Assembly: GCA_964652195.1 (NCBI GenBank)
Contig: CAZZBB010000002.1
Location: forward strand, 1-64,000
From: MSPOR6 sp964652195
GTDB taxonomy: Bacteria > Poribacteria > WGA-4E > WGA-3G
Direction of reading: 5' to 3'
Length of the DNA: 64,000 nt
Each line of letters opens with the position of its first letter. Within the stretch, counting starts at the first letter, position 1. Shown one piece after another: positions 8,862 to 17,487 of this stretch. Below the pieces are notes generated by a model. That model worked only from the letters and a program-made list of their open reading frames with translations. It did no database searches and was not told where the DNA came from. The translations under genes and the position numbers were made by a program.

Positions 8862-9632
8862 CTACTCCTTAATTACGAAAAATTTCTCTTCTTTAATCCG
8901 TTCCTCAGGAAAACGCGCACGAGCCCAAATCGCCTTTGAATTCTCAATCATCTGCGGATGTCCACAGGCATAAACTACTGAATTCGTATGGTCATACCCC
9001 ATTTCATCCCCATATTTACGGATAACATCTTCAGCCCGTCCACTCTCACCTTCCCACTTTTCATCCTCCCAGGGACGACTCACAGTCGGCACAAAACTAA
9101 ACCATTCCTCCTGAGCAGCAAGTTCATTCAGTTCATCCATATAATATCCAAGTTCCCACGAACGACTTGCACCTACAATAGTAAGAATCTCATGCGTATT
9201 CGATTTTCCCTGTTCCTGTTCTATTTTTAGCGTCCGAGCAATACTGATATAAGGGGCAGCTCCTGTAACGGTTCCAGCCATCACATGACGAGTCATACCG
9301 CTATCTACATCCATCACAAACTTCCCAACAAGACGATCCCGGATAAAAACACTATCACCCAGTTTCAATTCCCAAAACAGTGGAGTCGTAGCACCCTCCG
9401 GTACTAATTCCACAAACACCTCCATAAAATCTTCGTGAGGTGATGATACAATTGAATAGGGACGTTGAACAATCTTCTCATTCACTTCAAATCCGATGGT
9501 GGCATATTGTCCAGGAATAAACGGGAGTTTTTGGTCAGTCTTGAACTTAAAAGCAGCTAAATCTTCAGAAAAATCTTCACGTTCAATCAATTCACCCATA
9601 CAGTACTTTGATCGGGAGCTTTTACGTTGCAT
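8862..9632 (-). CDS. fpr: Ferredoxin/flavodoxin-NADP(+) reductase
   Basis: 256 residues, FAD-dependent electron transfer between NADP(H) and ferredoxin or flavodoxin. The FAD-binding strand is QRPYSIVSSP after the FIPGQYATIG segment. The NADP-binding half has GTVTGAAPYISIART in place of the usual GTGIAP turn, and YACGHPQMIE near the C-terminus matches the family CGNPQM motif. Length matches Fpr (about 250). AAGGAAT lies six bases before the ATG. Monocistronic. The substitution of the first GTG by GTV in the nucleotide-binding loop is mild. Physiological partner unknown. Confidence 0.85.
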   Translation of the reverse strand: MQRKSSRSKYCMGELIEREDFSEDLAAFKFKTDQKLPFIPGQYATIGFEVNEKIVQRPYSIVSSPHEDFMEVFVELVPEGATTPLFWELKLGDSVFIRDRLVGKFVMDVDSGMTRHVMAGTVTGAAPYISIARTLKIEQEQGKSNTHEILTIVGASRSWELGYYMDELNELAAQEEWFSFVPTVSRPWEDEKWEGESGRAEDVIRKYGDEMGYDHTNSVVYACGHPQMIENSKAIWARARFPEERIKEEKFFVIKE

Positions 9633-9730
9633 ATTCTATTCCTTAAATTAATGAAATTATGGAGTTTATCTTCCTGTTTCATATTATACTAAAAACATAT
9701 ACCATAATCAATTAATTTTGATGCAACAAA

Positions 9731-10196
9731 TTATTCTAATCCGTATCGTAAATAAGTTGTCATGAGTACATGTGTCAGATACTGTGCTTTATACGAATGT
9801 GTATTGAGGGAATGCAATACTTTTTCTAAGCATGGAGATTGATTACCTGTGTTTGTTTCTGATGCTATGTCGATTGCACTATTTGTCAAAACAAGTTCAA
9901 TAAGTGAGGCTGCGACAAAACTGAGTTGAAAAGACCTATTCAAACCCTTCCATTTTTTGCAAGGACACATTACCCGAGCAGTACAACGGAAACAAACGCT
10001 TGCCTAATGGTGTATCACAATGTTTCAAACCGATCCCACTAAAGTGGTGTCCGAGCTTGAAGAGAGACCTAAATCTTGATAACATGTGTTCTAAGTAGAT
10101 AAGAGGGTCCATTATTATCATCCTTTCAAAAATGAAATATACTGAAACGATAACCTTTTTCTGCTTTTGACACAATAAATTTAAGAGACTGTCCAA
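9731..10196 (-). pseudogene. Unrecognised, probably frameshifted reading frame
   Basis: The 9633-10243 stretch has no clear gene. Two minus-strand frames overlap by 35 bases: 9936-10196 (86 residues, ending KMEGFE) and 9731-9970 (79 residues, starting MCPCKKWKG). They overlap around a run of A bases (about 9954-9960), so a one-base indel in a single gene of about 150 codons is possible. Neither product resembles a family I know and neither start has a convincing ribosome site. It may be decayed or non-coding. Confidence 0.2.
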
Positions 10197-10243
10197 ACTA
10201 TAGTGAATTTATGATTACTATTCATTTAAAAATATATTACGAG

Positions 10244-11281
10244 TCAATCCATTATCTTGAGATCTCCCCATCGGATTGCAAGTTTATCCATCGCATCCAC
10301 TGCAAGGTGACCATCAATCCATGAGGGAAAGTGGTGGGGTCCTCCTCGATTCGTTAGATTCTTCAATTTTTTACTGAAAAGGTCATATCTATAAATCATA
10401 AAACTTGATGGTGGACCTAAATTCGGATTTTTAATACTTAATAGCAGTGTTCTATCATCTTTCATCCAACACCCGCTAAAGACAAAGTATTCCTTAGGAA
10501 AGGTGTGTATATCTAAATTTCCAGTAAAGACATTCTGAATATTAACACGCATTGCTAACGATTTTTCATTATCAGGCGTTAGTTCAGCTTCTGGATACAT
10601 GATGTATTTACCAGACAATGACCAACTCGGTATATACCGAAAAACAGGATTTATCCCAATAGCGGGAATACTGAGCCGTTTTTCTCCAAGTCCATTTAGA
10701 TTATAAATCCAGATATTATCACCCTCCACACCACCCATTTTCAAATAGGCAAACCGTTTTCCATCAGGTGCCCAACTCATGTAAGTTACCTGGGCATTTC
10801 CCTTGTTATCCGTAAGTTGTTTTACCGCTCCATTTTCTAAGTCTATGACATGAATATTCCAAGACCCTGAACGTTTACTTGTAAAGCCGACGTGTTTCCC
10901 ATCAGGTGAGATTCTTGGGTACTCATCGGTTGGATGATTTTCCATAAATTTATATTCAATTTGGTTTTTTATATCATATATCAGGAATTCGGAATTGAAT
11001 ATTGTTCCATTCCCATGGGATAGGTCTCTTTGGAACACGATCCTATTTCCGTCAGGAAACCAAGTAGGAACTCTATCATAAAACGATGGGTCTGTTAACC
11101 TACGAAAATTGCTGCCGTTGTCTTCCATTGTGTAGATATGATAATCGGTTTCACCTATAGGTTTTGCATGGAGTGTTATTTTCGCGTCTGAACATGGTAA
11201 TAATATGGTGGCCCAAAGGAATAAAATTGTTAGGTTTATAGTAATCGTCATACACTGTTTACTGAAAAGTTTGTATCTCAT
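10244..11281 (-). CDS. Secreted TolB-like (WD40-like/PD40) beta-propeller protein
   Basis: 345 residues. A hydrophobic segment at about residues 11-30 (NLTILFLWATILLPCS) is a signal peptide, possibly a lipobox-like end at the Cys. The mature part consists of PD40/TolB-type blades: repeats of RISPDGKHVGFTSKRSG, MSWAPDGKRFAYLKMGG and PTWFPDGNRIVFQRD, each followed by an IYDI or IHVID strand. Such propellers bind partners at the envelope; no enzymatic motif is seen. AGGTG lies before the ATG. A hairpin and 63 bases separate it from the upstream secreted protein gene, so cotranscription is possible but attenuated. Confidence 0.7.
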   Translation of the reverse strand: MRYKLFSKQCMTITINLTILFLWATILLPCSDAKITLHAKPIGETDYHIYTMEDNGSNFRRLTDPSFYDRVPTWFPDGNRIVFQRDLSHGNGTIFNSEFLIYDIKNQIEYKFMENHPTDEYPRISPDGKHVGFTSKRSGSWNIHVIDLENGAVKQLTDNKGNAQVTYMSWAPDGKRFAYLKMGGVEGDNIWIYNLNGLGEKRLSIPAIGINPVFRYIPSWSLSGKYIMYPEAELTPDNEKSLAMRVNIQNVFTGNLDIHTFPKEYFVFSGCWMKDDRTLLLSIKNPNLGPPSSFMIYRYDLFSKKLKNLTNRGGPHHFPSWIDGHLAVDAMDKLAIRWGDLKIMD

Positions 11282-11297
11282 GAAACACCTATTGGGA

Positions 11298-11326
11298 CAC
11301 AGGTGTCTTGATGTAAGACACCTGTG
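11298..11326 (-). terminator. Intergenic hairpin, possible attenuator
   Basis: Perfect 12-bp stem (11298-11309 with 11315-11326) and five-base loop, between the secreted protein gene and the TolB-like gene downstream of it. No T run follows on the minus strand, so it may be a weak terminator or an RNA-stability hairpin. Confidence 0.5.
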
Positions 11327-11344
11327 CAGATTGATATAAAACAG

Positions 11345-11893
11345 TTATTCCATATCGCCAAATTTAATATCCACACAACCTGTTGCTTCCCATTGATCTT
11401 GATCGTTACCTCTTCCAACTGTTCTCGCAGATACACTTGTTATAGTTTCGGCTCTAAATGTCTTACCTGCTGCCCATTTTTCATCTGCTATAGTATAACC
11501 ATAGGTATAAGAACTTGATGCCGACTCAGTAGGATCTAACTGTTCTTGTACAAATTGAGTGGGAGCAATAAATTCAGTACTGACCCATTCAAAATTATCA
11601 TTTAATCGAACTACCTGAAAATCAAACCTAATCGAGCAAGTTATTACTTTATCACTACAGTTATCCACAAAACCCCAACTCGTAACATTGGCAGAGTAAC
11701 CCCACCATCCTAAACTGACAACTTCTGCATATCCATAGGTATGTGAATTTTCGCCGGAGCCGCTTTTTAGGTCAGATGATCCGTTACAGAAAAGTTCATC
11801 ATCACCTTGATTAGATTGACTAAAACTTGGAAGAAACAGTAATGTGAATACTGCAAGTATTGCAGTGATTTGAAAGATACTTCGTGTAAACAT
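11345..11893 (-). CDS. Secreted protein of unknown function
   Basis: 182 residues with a clear signal peptide (MFTRSIFQITAILAVFTLLF, cleavage near SFSQS). The mature protein is rich in Gly, Ser, Trp and Tyr with repeated GYAEV/YGYT patterns and four Cys (in LFCNGS, DNCSDK, ITCSI and TGCVD), suggesting a small disulfide-bonded beta domain. AAGGAGA lies upstream of the ATG. No family recognised. It precedes the TolB-like propeller gene on the same strand, so the two may act together at the cell surface. Confidence 0.6.
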   Translation of the reverse strand: MFTRSIFQITAILAVFTLLFLPSFSQSNQGDDELFCNGSSDLKSGSGENSHTYGYAEVVSLGWWGYSANVTSWGFVDNCSDKVITCSIRFDFQVVRLNDNFEWVSTEFIAPTQFVQEQLDPTESASSSYTYGYTIADEKWAAGKTFRAETITSVSARTVGRGNDQDQWEATGCVDIKFGDME

Positions 11894-12794
11894 TCAATAT
11901 TCTCCTTATATATGTAGTGTCTTGCGACACTTTCGTTAGCATGACAATCAAGGTTTCCACAGAGGAACTTCTCATACTTTCCGTTTTGTGAACCTATCAT
12001 GTCATCCTATAATCATGACAATAACAGGAGATATGGAATATAATACCATTTTCTCCTGTCACCTTCAAACAAAAAGTCGCATCGCAGCACAAACATTGCG
12101 CGTTGCAACAACAAAACCCGCGACAGTACGCCTCGTTTGGGAGTGGTACGTGCGGGTATAAAATATCACAGGATTTAATTCCTATGATAAGACCTTGTGA
12201 TGTAATTAATTTTAAATTAACGAATGTAAACGGGGGAGGGTAGCTAACTGGAAGTTAATATAGATCCGCGAGCATCGTCCTTGGTTATACATCTGCTCAA
12301 ATGACAAGATAATTTTCTGGATTGTGGAATCTACAAATTGGTCATTCACAGTTAAACCCTTCTCAGTCTAATAAGAAATAGGATAATGGTGTACATACTT
12401 CTTTTACTATTCAACTTGACATCATATTGTAATCTAAGTTTCGGTGAATGTCAAATTTATTTTTAAGGAGTATGTAAAATCCCTCGGTTTTCACCTTAGT
12501 GGTGCGAAAGGTGTATAATAAACAGTTGCAAAATAAAATACGAAAATTGCCTAAACTATAGTAAAATTATAAAACCAAATAATATGAAATAAAATTGAAG
12601 AAAACCAAATCATATCATAACTAAAGATTTAAAATAATTGAAAATTTACCTAAAAAATTTACAAAAGTAAATATAAATAGAATTATATCACATTTTTTAC
12701 AAACCCTTTCTGGGACTAACTTTAGAGCAGTTTAATACATGCTCTTGAAAAAAATGTGTTGTGAAAATACTACTAAGGATTAAACTCTTCTGTG

Positions 12795-12850
12795 GGCGGG
12801 GAATGCCAATAAGGCATTCATACCGTTGATTTGGATTCCTATCCCCGATC
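12795..12850. repeat. Hairpin repeat, possibly long form of the GGAGGGGATTCCG family
   Basis: Inner stem GAATGCC/GGCATTC (12801-12807, 12813-12819) within an outer GGGGAAT ... ATTCCTATCCCC pairing, ending TCCCCGATCTTATACC. The end resembles the repeat at 22552-22585 (TCCCCGATTCTTAC). Membership of the same family is tentative. Confidence 0.4.
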
Positions 12851-13197
12851 TTATACCATGGAAAACCAAAGACACATCAATTCCACACTTAAGTTATATA
12901 AAAATTAACTTATGTGATTTAAGGAGAATTGGTATAGTTAAAATTATAAATCCTTATAGAATAAGGCTTCGTAAAATTGCTCCGTGAAGGTTTCCGTGAA
13001 AATGCAATCATTTCAGAACACTCAATATTAACACTTTTTTCCATACATCTAAATAATTAGCCATTTTATCTCACTCAAAAAGTATAAGTATCATTGTTTG
13101 TTAATATGACTCTTGAAATCAATATTGATATTTAGATACAATAGCAGCATAATGTTTAGTGCCAAAGACTTTACGCATCCGTGTCACGTTGATAACT

Positions 13198-13225
13198 TTG
13201 TCAATTTACCTTAATATGTTATACT
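13198..13225 (+). promoter_or_regulatory. Sigma70-like promoter for the first WD40 gene
   Basis: TTGTCA (13198-13203), a 16-base spacer, then TATACT (13220-13225), 114 bases before the WD40 start codon. Consensus match only; no experimental basis. Confidence 0.45.
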
Positions 13226-13339
13226 GTGTGTTGTGCTTATTATACTTTTAAATAAAATCATTACATCAAGAATTACCTCAATAAACTTACATTGGTCTGT
13301 CTCCTAACCAACAAATTTGAAAATTATAAGGAACATACT

Positions 13340-15151
13340 ATGAAAAAAGCAATGCTGATTCTAACAGTATCATTTATCTTATCTGTCACTTTCCCCTCAA
13401 TCAGTCTACCGAAGGATTTTACTCGATGGGACTTACCTGAAGGGGCAAAAATGCGTTTCGGAAAAGGTGAAATATACGACATAAAGTTTTCACCTGATGG
13501 AAGTATGTTTGCTGTAGGATCAGGTATTGGAATCTGGCTATATGATGTAAAAACTAAAGAACCTCTCAGGTTTCTTAAAGTACAAACCAACTCAATTCAT
13601 ACAATCGGCTTTATTAATGAAGGAAAAAATATAATTGGTGCAACAGAATCTGGATTCATATATATATGGGATATTGACACATCTGAAAATCCAAGTAGCC
13701 AAAATATAGGAAAGATACACAATAGGGTACCGGGTACAGATTATTTTTGGGCAAGCGCAATTTCTAATGATGGAAGTATACTTGCAGTAGGTAGTGGAGG
13801 CGGTTCTATCACCTTATGGAATATACAATCAGGACAGCGAATAGCTTCAATTAAAGCACATAAAAGAAGTGTAAATGCTTTAGCCTTTTCAACTGATGGA
13901 ACGACTTTAGTAAGTGGAGGAGAGGATTCCGAAATCCATTTGTGGGATGTATTGACGCAAAAACGAATGTATACACTCCTCAGAACATTTAATGCACAAG
14001 CATTAGCATTTACTTCTGACGATAACAATCTTTTGGCTGGAAGTTTTGGAGGGTCAGTTCAGTCATGGAATCTTGATACAAAACAGGAGAGGATGTCTTT
14101 CCGTGGACACAGAGACAGGATACGGGCAGTGGCATATTCACCCGATGACAAAATAGTAGCATCCGGGAGTTGGGATGGTTCTGTTCGATTATGGAATGCT
14201 GTTACAGGAGAACAAATAGGAATCGTCTCTGGTTACCCACTATCTGTGGAAAGGATGGGATTTGCACCGAATGGGTATACAGTGGCTGGAACAGCACGAG
14301 GTATAATTAATCTTTGGGATCAAGACACTCGAAGAGAAAACCCTGGGGTAATTGATAAACATCCTGGATTATTCTGGGGGTTAGCATTTACGAATGATAG
14401 TCAAGAACTTCTCTTTGCAGATGTTGGATTTAACCTTTACGTATATAATGTCAATACAACCAAGGAAAAGGCAACCAAAAAGTTCAAGAAACATAAAGGT
14501 GGATATTATGCAATTGCCTTCTCACCTGATCGTTCAATCGTTGCCAATGGGTATAGAAACAGGAGAATTAAATTATGGAATATAGACTCCGGTAATGAAC
14601 TGTTTTCAATACGGACCAAGTTTAAAAAACCAATCATTACCTTGGCTTTCTCCCCGGATGGGAACAGAATTGCAGCTGCTGGAGAGGACAGTATAATCAA
14701 AATTTGGGACACGAAAAAAGGTGTTGAATTATGTGTCCTTCAAGGTCACTCAGGTAGAATCGAATCCGTAGCATTTTCTCCTGATGGGAAGTTATTAGCA
14801 AGTGGCAGCTGGGATGGTACAATGCGGGTGTGGGACATTGAAAAGAAAACACAGATTACCCAGCAAAATGGATTTATGGGTGCTATCATTGAAGTCCTCT
14901 TTTCTTTAAATGGAAATGTAATTGTTGGAACAAGTACAGGTAATACAATTCAATTGTGGGATTTAAACAATTTGAGTAATAGACCTGGAGTAATTCTTCC
15001 TGGGCACAATGGTTGGATTAGAAGCCTTGAATTCTCAACAGATGGAAAAACGCTCGCAAGTGGAAGTGATGATGGAACTATATTAATTTGGGAATGGGAT
15101 AAATTAACACAGATGTTGAATGCGAATACTCTAAAATACAAGAGAAATTAA
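13340..15151 (+). CDS. Secreted WD40-repeat protein, about 13 blades
   Basis: 603 residues from the ATG at 13340, chosen because it starts a signal peptide (MKKAMLILTVSFILSVTF) and has AAGGAAC upstream; the frame is open to 13292 without a better start. I count 13 blade ends such as GIWLYD, SITLWN, SVRLWN, IINLWD, IIKIWD, TMRVWD and TILIWE, with FSPDG turns between, enough for two propellers of six or seven blades. No catalytic domain. It is a paralogue of the next gene: both open with a ...WxLPxGAxMRxGKG... segment after the signal. Exported WD40 proteins are unusual in most bacteria but common in Poribacteria-like genomes. Probably a scaffold. Confidence 0.82.
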   Translation: MKKAMLILTVSFILSVTFPSISLPKDFTRWDLPEGAKMRFGKGEIYDIKFSPDGSMFAVGSGIGIWLYDVKTKEPLRFLKVQTNSIHTIGFINEGKNIIGATESGFIYIWDIDTSENPSSQNIGKIHNRVPGTDYFWASAISNDGSILAVGSGGGSITLWNIQSGQRIASIKAHKRSVNALAFSTDGTTLVSGGEDSEIHLWDVLTQKRMYTLLRTFNAQALAFTSDDNNLLAGSFGGSVQSWNLDTKQERMSFRGHRDRIRAVAYSPDDKIVASGSWDGSVRLWNAVTGEQIGIVSGYPLSVERMGFAPNGYTVAGTARGIINLWDQDTRRENPGVIDKHPGLFWGLAFTNDSQELLFADVGFNLYVYNVNTTKEKATKKFKKHKGGYYAIAFSPDRSIVANGYRNRRIKLWNIDSGNELFSIRTKFKKPIITLAFSPDGNRIAAAGEDSIIKIWDTKKGVELCVLQGHSGRIESVAFSPDGKLLASGSWDGTMRVWDIEKKTQITQQNGFMGAIIEVLFSLNGNVIVGTSTGNTIQLWDLNNLSNRPGVILPGHNGWIRSLEFSTDGKTLASGSDDGTILIWEWDKLTQMLNANTLKYKRN

Positions 15152-15368
15152 CAAGAATACTCTTTATTGGCGAGTCTCTGAATTCCGATTCTTGGAAATA
15201 TAAATCTCTGTACGGAGGATACCAAACACCGACTTCAAACGACAATCTAAACATAAGACTCTTCTGCAGAAGGAAGCTCAGATTAAAATGTGTAAGCCTT
15301 AAATTTAATCAGAACAATAGGTCCGATTTTCAAACCGAATCAAATAGAATAAATATGAGGAACATACC

Positions 15369-17339
15369 ATGAAGAAAACTTTTCTTATTCTAACCTACAT
15401 ACTAATGCAATTCATTGCATTCCAATCAACCAGTCAAGTCCAAGACTATCACCAATGGCACTTACCGGATGGAGCGATAATGCGTATCGGAAAAGGAGGA
15501 ATCAACGATATGAAGTTGTCTCCAGACGGTTCATTATTAGCAGTCGCTTCGGATATAGGTGTTTGGATCTATGACGCACATACGGGAACTGAAATATCTC
15601 TCCTTAAGGTAAAACCACGAGGTGTCCGGAATGTAAATTGTATTGCATTTGCACCAGATGGCAACACACTCGCTATAGGAAACTGGGTGATAGGTGGTGC
15701 AGTAGAATTATGGGATGTCAATAAAGGTGAACTCCTTACAGTAATGAAAGAAAGAATAGGGAGTGTAAAGTCTTTGGTATTCTCACCAGATGGTAGACTA
15801 CTTACCTGCTTAAGTTGGAATCGAAATGTTAAATACCATATGTGGGAGATTGAATCAGGTCGAGAAGTGTTATCCTTTACAGGTGAACAAGAAGGACTGT
15901 TTAACGGTTTAGCATTATCATCTGATTCAAATTACATCGCAAGCGCTGCAAGAAACGAACTCTTCTTATGGGATCCATTCACAAAGGAAAAACTCCATAC
16001 AATTCATTACGAGGGATGGTCTTTAGCTATTTCACCTGATAGTAAAATACTTGTTGGGGGTTCTACAACTCTTAAAAGTTGGGATACTAAATCTGGAGAG
16101 GAATTACTAACCTATGATGGACATACACGCAATGTAGAGAAAATTGTATTTTCACCTGATGGAAATACATTTGCAAGTGGTGATACCGGAGGAAAAATAA
16201 ATCTATGGCATCTCGAACCTTCACCGCATATAAAGAAAGACAATACTCCTTCATTAGCCAAGATGTTACGTTCACTTACAGATAATAACAAAAGGAAAAT
16301 CACAAATAGGCTAATTAAACAGACTCTTTTGGGACACACTCTTCCAATTAAGGCACTACACTTTTCTGCTGATGGAGAAAAACTCGTAAGTGGTAGTCAT
16401 GATGGAACAGCGAAGGTCTGGGAGGTAAATACTGGGAAAGAACTTTTTACAATTCATGGACATACTGGATCTGTCAAAGATGTACGTTTTATTAATAAGG
16501 GCACAACCCTTCTAAGTGGTGGTTCAGATGGTATTATAACACAGACAAATATGGATGAATCGGGTATTTCAGAAAAAAAAATCCAGACGAAACCACCATG
16601 GTATGCTTTTGACATGACCTTTTCAAAAGACGGAAAGACAGTCGCTTCTGGTTGTTGGGGTGAGGTACGGTTATGGGATGCTGAGACTCAGAAATTCTAT
16701 GAACCCCTTGGAAAATATAGTGAGTTTGTTCTATCATTAGCATTCTCTCCAGACGAGAAACTTCTTGGGAGTGGTCATTGGCGGGGGAGAGTTTTCTTAT
16801 GGGATGTACCTAATCGAAAGTTATATAAGACACTTGACGGTCATACTGAAGATGTACAATCTGTTGCATTCTCACCGGATGGCAAGTGGTTTGCGAGTGG
16901 CAGTGAAGATGGTACAGCGAATCTGTGGAATCTTGATGATTTTACAAAAACAACATTACCTATTCAGGCAGAAAATGGAATTAAAGAAGTAGCATTTACA
17001 CCAGAAAATAACCTAATAACTGCTCTTTGGAATGGCGAAATAAAATTATGGCATCCACCTACTAAAGAACACATTGCTGACTTTCATGATGCAAGAGGAA
17101 CACAAGATGGATTAGTAATTTCACCTGATGGTAAGAGTATGGTCACTGGTTTACACGGTGGGGTAATCAGAATTTATGATATGGAGACAAGATCTTTATA
17201 TCATCAATTCAATACAGAGGAAAGTGCAGGACCTACTAAATTCACCTTTTCACCTGATGGAACAATTCTTGTCAGTGGCAGCAATAACGGCACACTTCTA
17301 CTCTGGGATTTAGAAGACATGGGAATTGCTGATAGATAA
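15369..17339 (+). CDS. Secreted WD40-repeat protein, about 14 blades (paralogue)
   Basis: 656 residues with a signal peptide (MKKTFLILTYILMQFIAF) and AGGAAC before the ATG. I count 14 blade ends (GVWIYD, AVELWD, KYHMWE, ELFLWD, LKSWD, KINLWH, TAKVWE, IITQTN, EVRLWD, RVFLWD, TANLWN, EIKLWH, VIRIYD, TLLLWD), fitting two seven-bladed propellers. A basic insert of about 40 residues (DNTPSLAKMLRSLTDNNKRK) separates blades six and seven. It lies 217 bases after its paralogue, the result of a tandem duplication judged by the shared mature N-terminus. A scaffold or ligand-binding role is likely; no enzyme motif is seen. Confidence 0.82.
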   Translation: MKKTFLILTYILMQFIAFQSTSQVQDYHQWHLPDGAIMRIGKGGINDMKLSPDGSLLAVASDIGVWIYDAHTGTEISLLKVKPRGVRNVNCIAFAPDGNTLAIGNWVIGGAVELWDVNKGELLTVMKERIGSVKSLVFSPDGRLLTCLSWNRNVKYHMWEIESGREVLSFTGEQEGLFNGLALSSDSNYIASAARNELFLWDPFTKEKLHTIHYEGWSLAISPDSKILVGGSTTLKSWDTKSGEELLTYDGHTRNVEKIVFSPDGNTFASGDTGGKINLWHLEPSPHIKKDNTPSLAKMLRSLTDNNKRKITNRLIKQTLLGHTLPIKALHFSADGEKLVSGSHDGTAKVWEVNTGKELFTIHGHTGSVKDVRFINKGTTLLSGGSDGIITQTNMDESGISEKKIQTKPPWYAFDMTFSKDGKTVASGCWGEVRLWDAETQKFYEPLGKYSEFVLSLAFSPDEKLLGSGHWRGRVFLWDVPNRKLYKTLDGHTEDVQSVAFSPDGKWFASGSEDGTANLWNLDDFTKTTLPIQAENGIKEVAFTPENNLITALWNGEIKLWHPPTKEHIADFHDARGTQDGLVISPDGKSMVTGLHGGVIRIYDMETRSLYHQFNTEESAGPTKFTFSPDGTILVSGSNNGTLLLWDLEDMGIADR

Positions 17340-17393
17340 TTTATCCTTCAACTAATTTTCTTCTATTCTTATACCATTTCAGATAATTAAGGA

Positions 17394-17487
17394 CTCTTTA
17401 ATGTAGCATAAACTTTCAGTTTGTGCAGTATTTCAAAGCATGCTTAACAACTGTTCATGGGGTATACAATTATTGAAATGATATTAC
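17394..17487. repeat. Dispersed hairpin repeat, copy 1
   Basis: The first 48 bases match 61339-61386 at 42 of 48 positions by hand, with weaker similarity continuing for about another 45 bases (TCATGGGG ... GAAATGATATTA). The core forms a hairpin of the GCAYAAACTT-YCAGTTTRTGC type. Both copies lie downstream of minus-strand genes. Confidence 0.7.

Larger units (their letters stand above)
11894..13339. other. 1.4 kb intergenic stretch without a recognised gene
   Basis: No frame here looks coding. Visible items: a hairpin AGTGTC-TTGC-GACACT at 11916-11931 just upstream of the secreted protein gene; a GC-richer island at about 12065-12165 with pairing ACCCGC/GCGGGT; a repeat-like hairpin at 12795-12850; and long AT-rich runs from 12530 to 12720. 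A promoter-like sequence for the WD40 gene is listed separately. The GC-rich island stands out and could be a small RNA or old insertion end. Confidence 0.5.

Noticed and set aside
9731..10196. Transposase gene in two frames
   Set aside because: Neither frame has a DDE or other transposase motif; kept only as an unrecognised frame.
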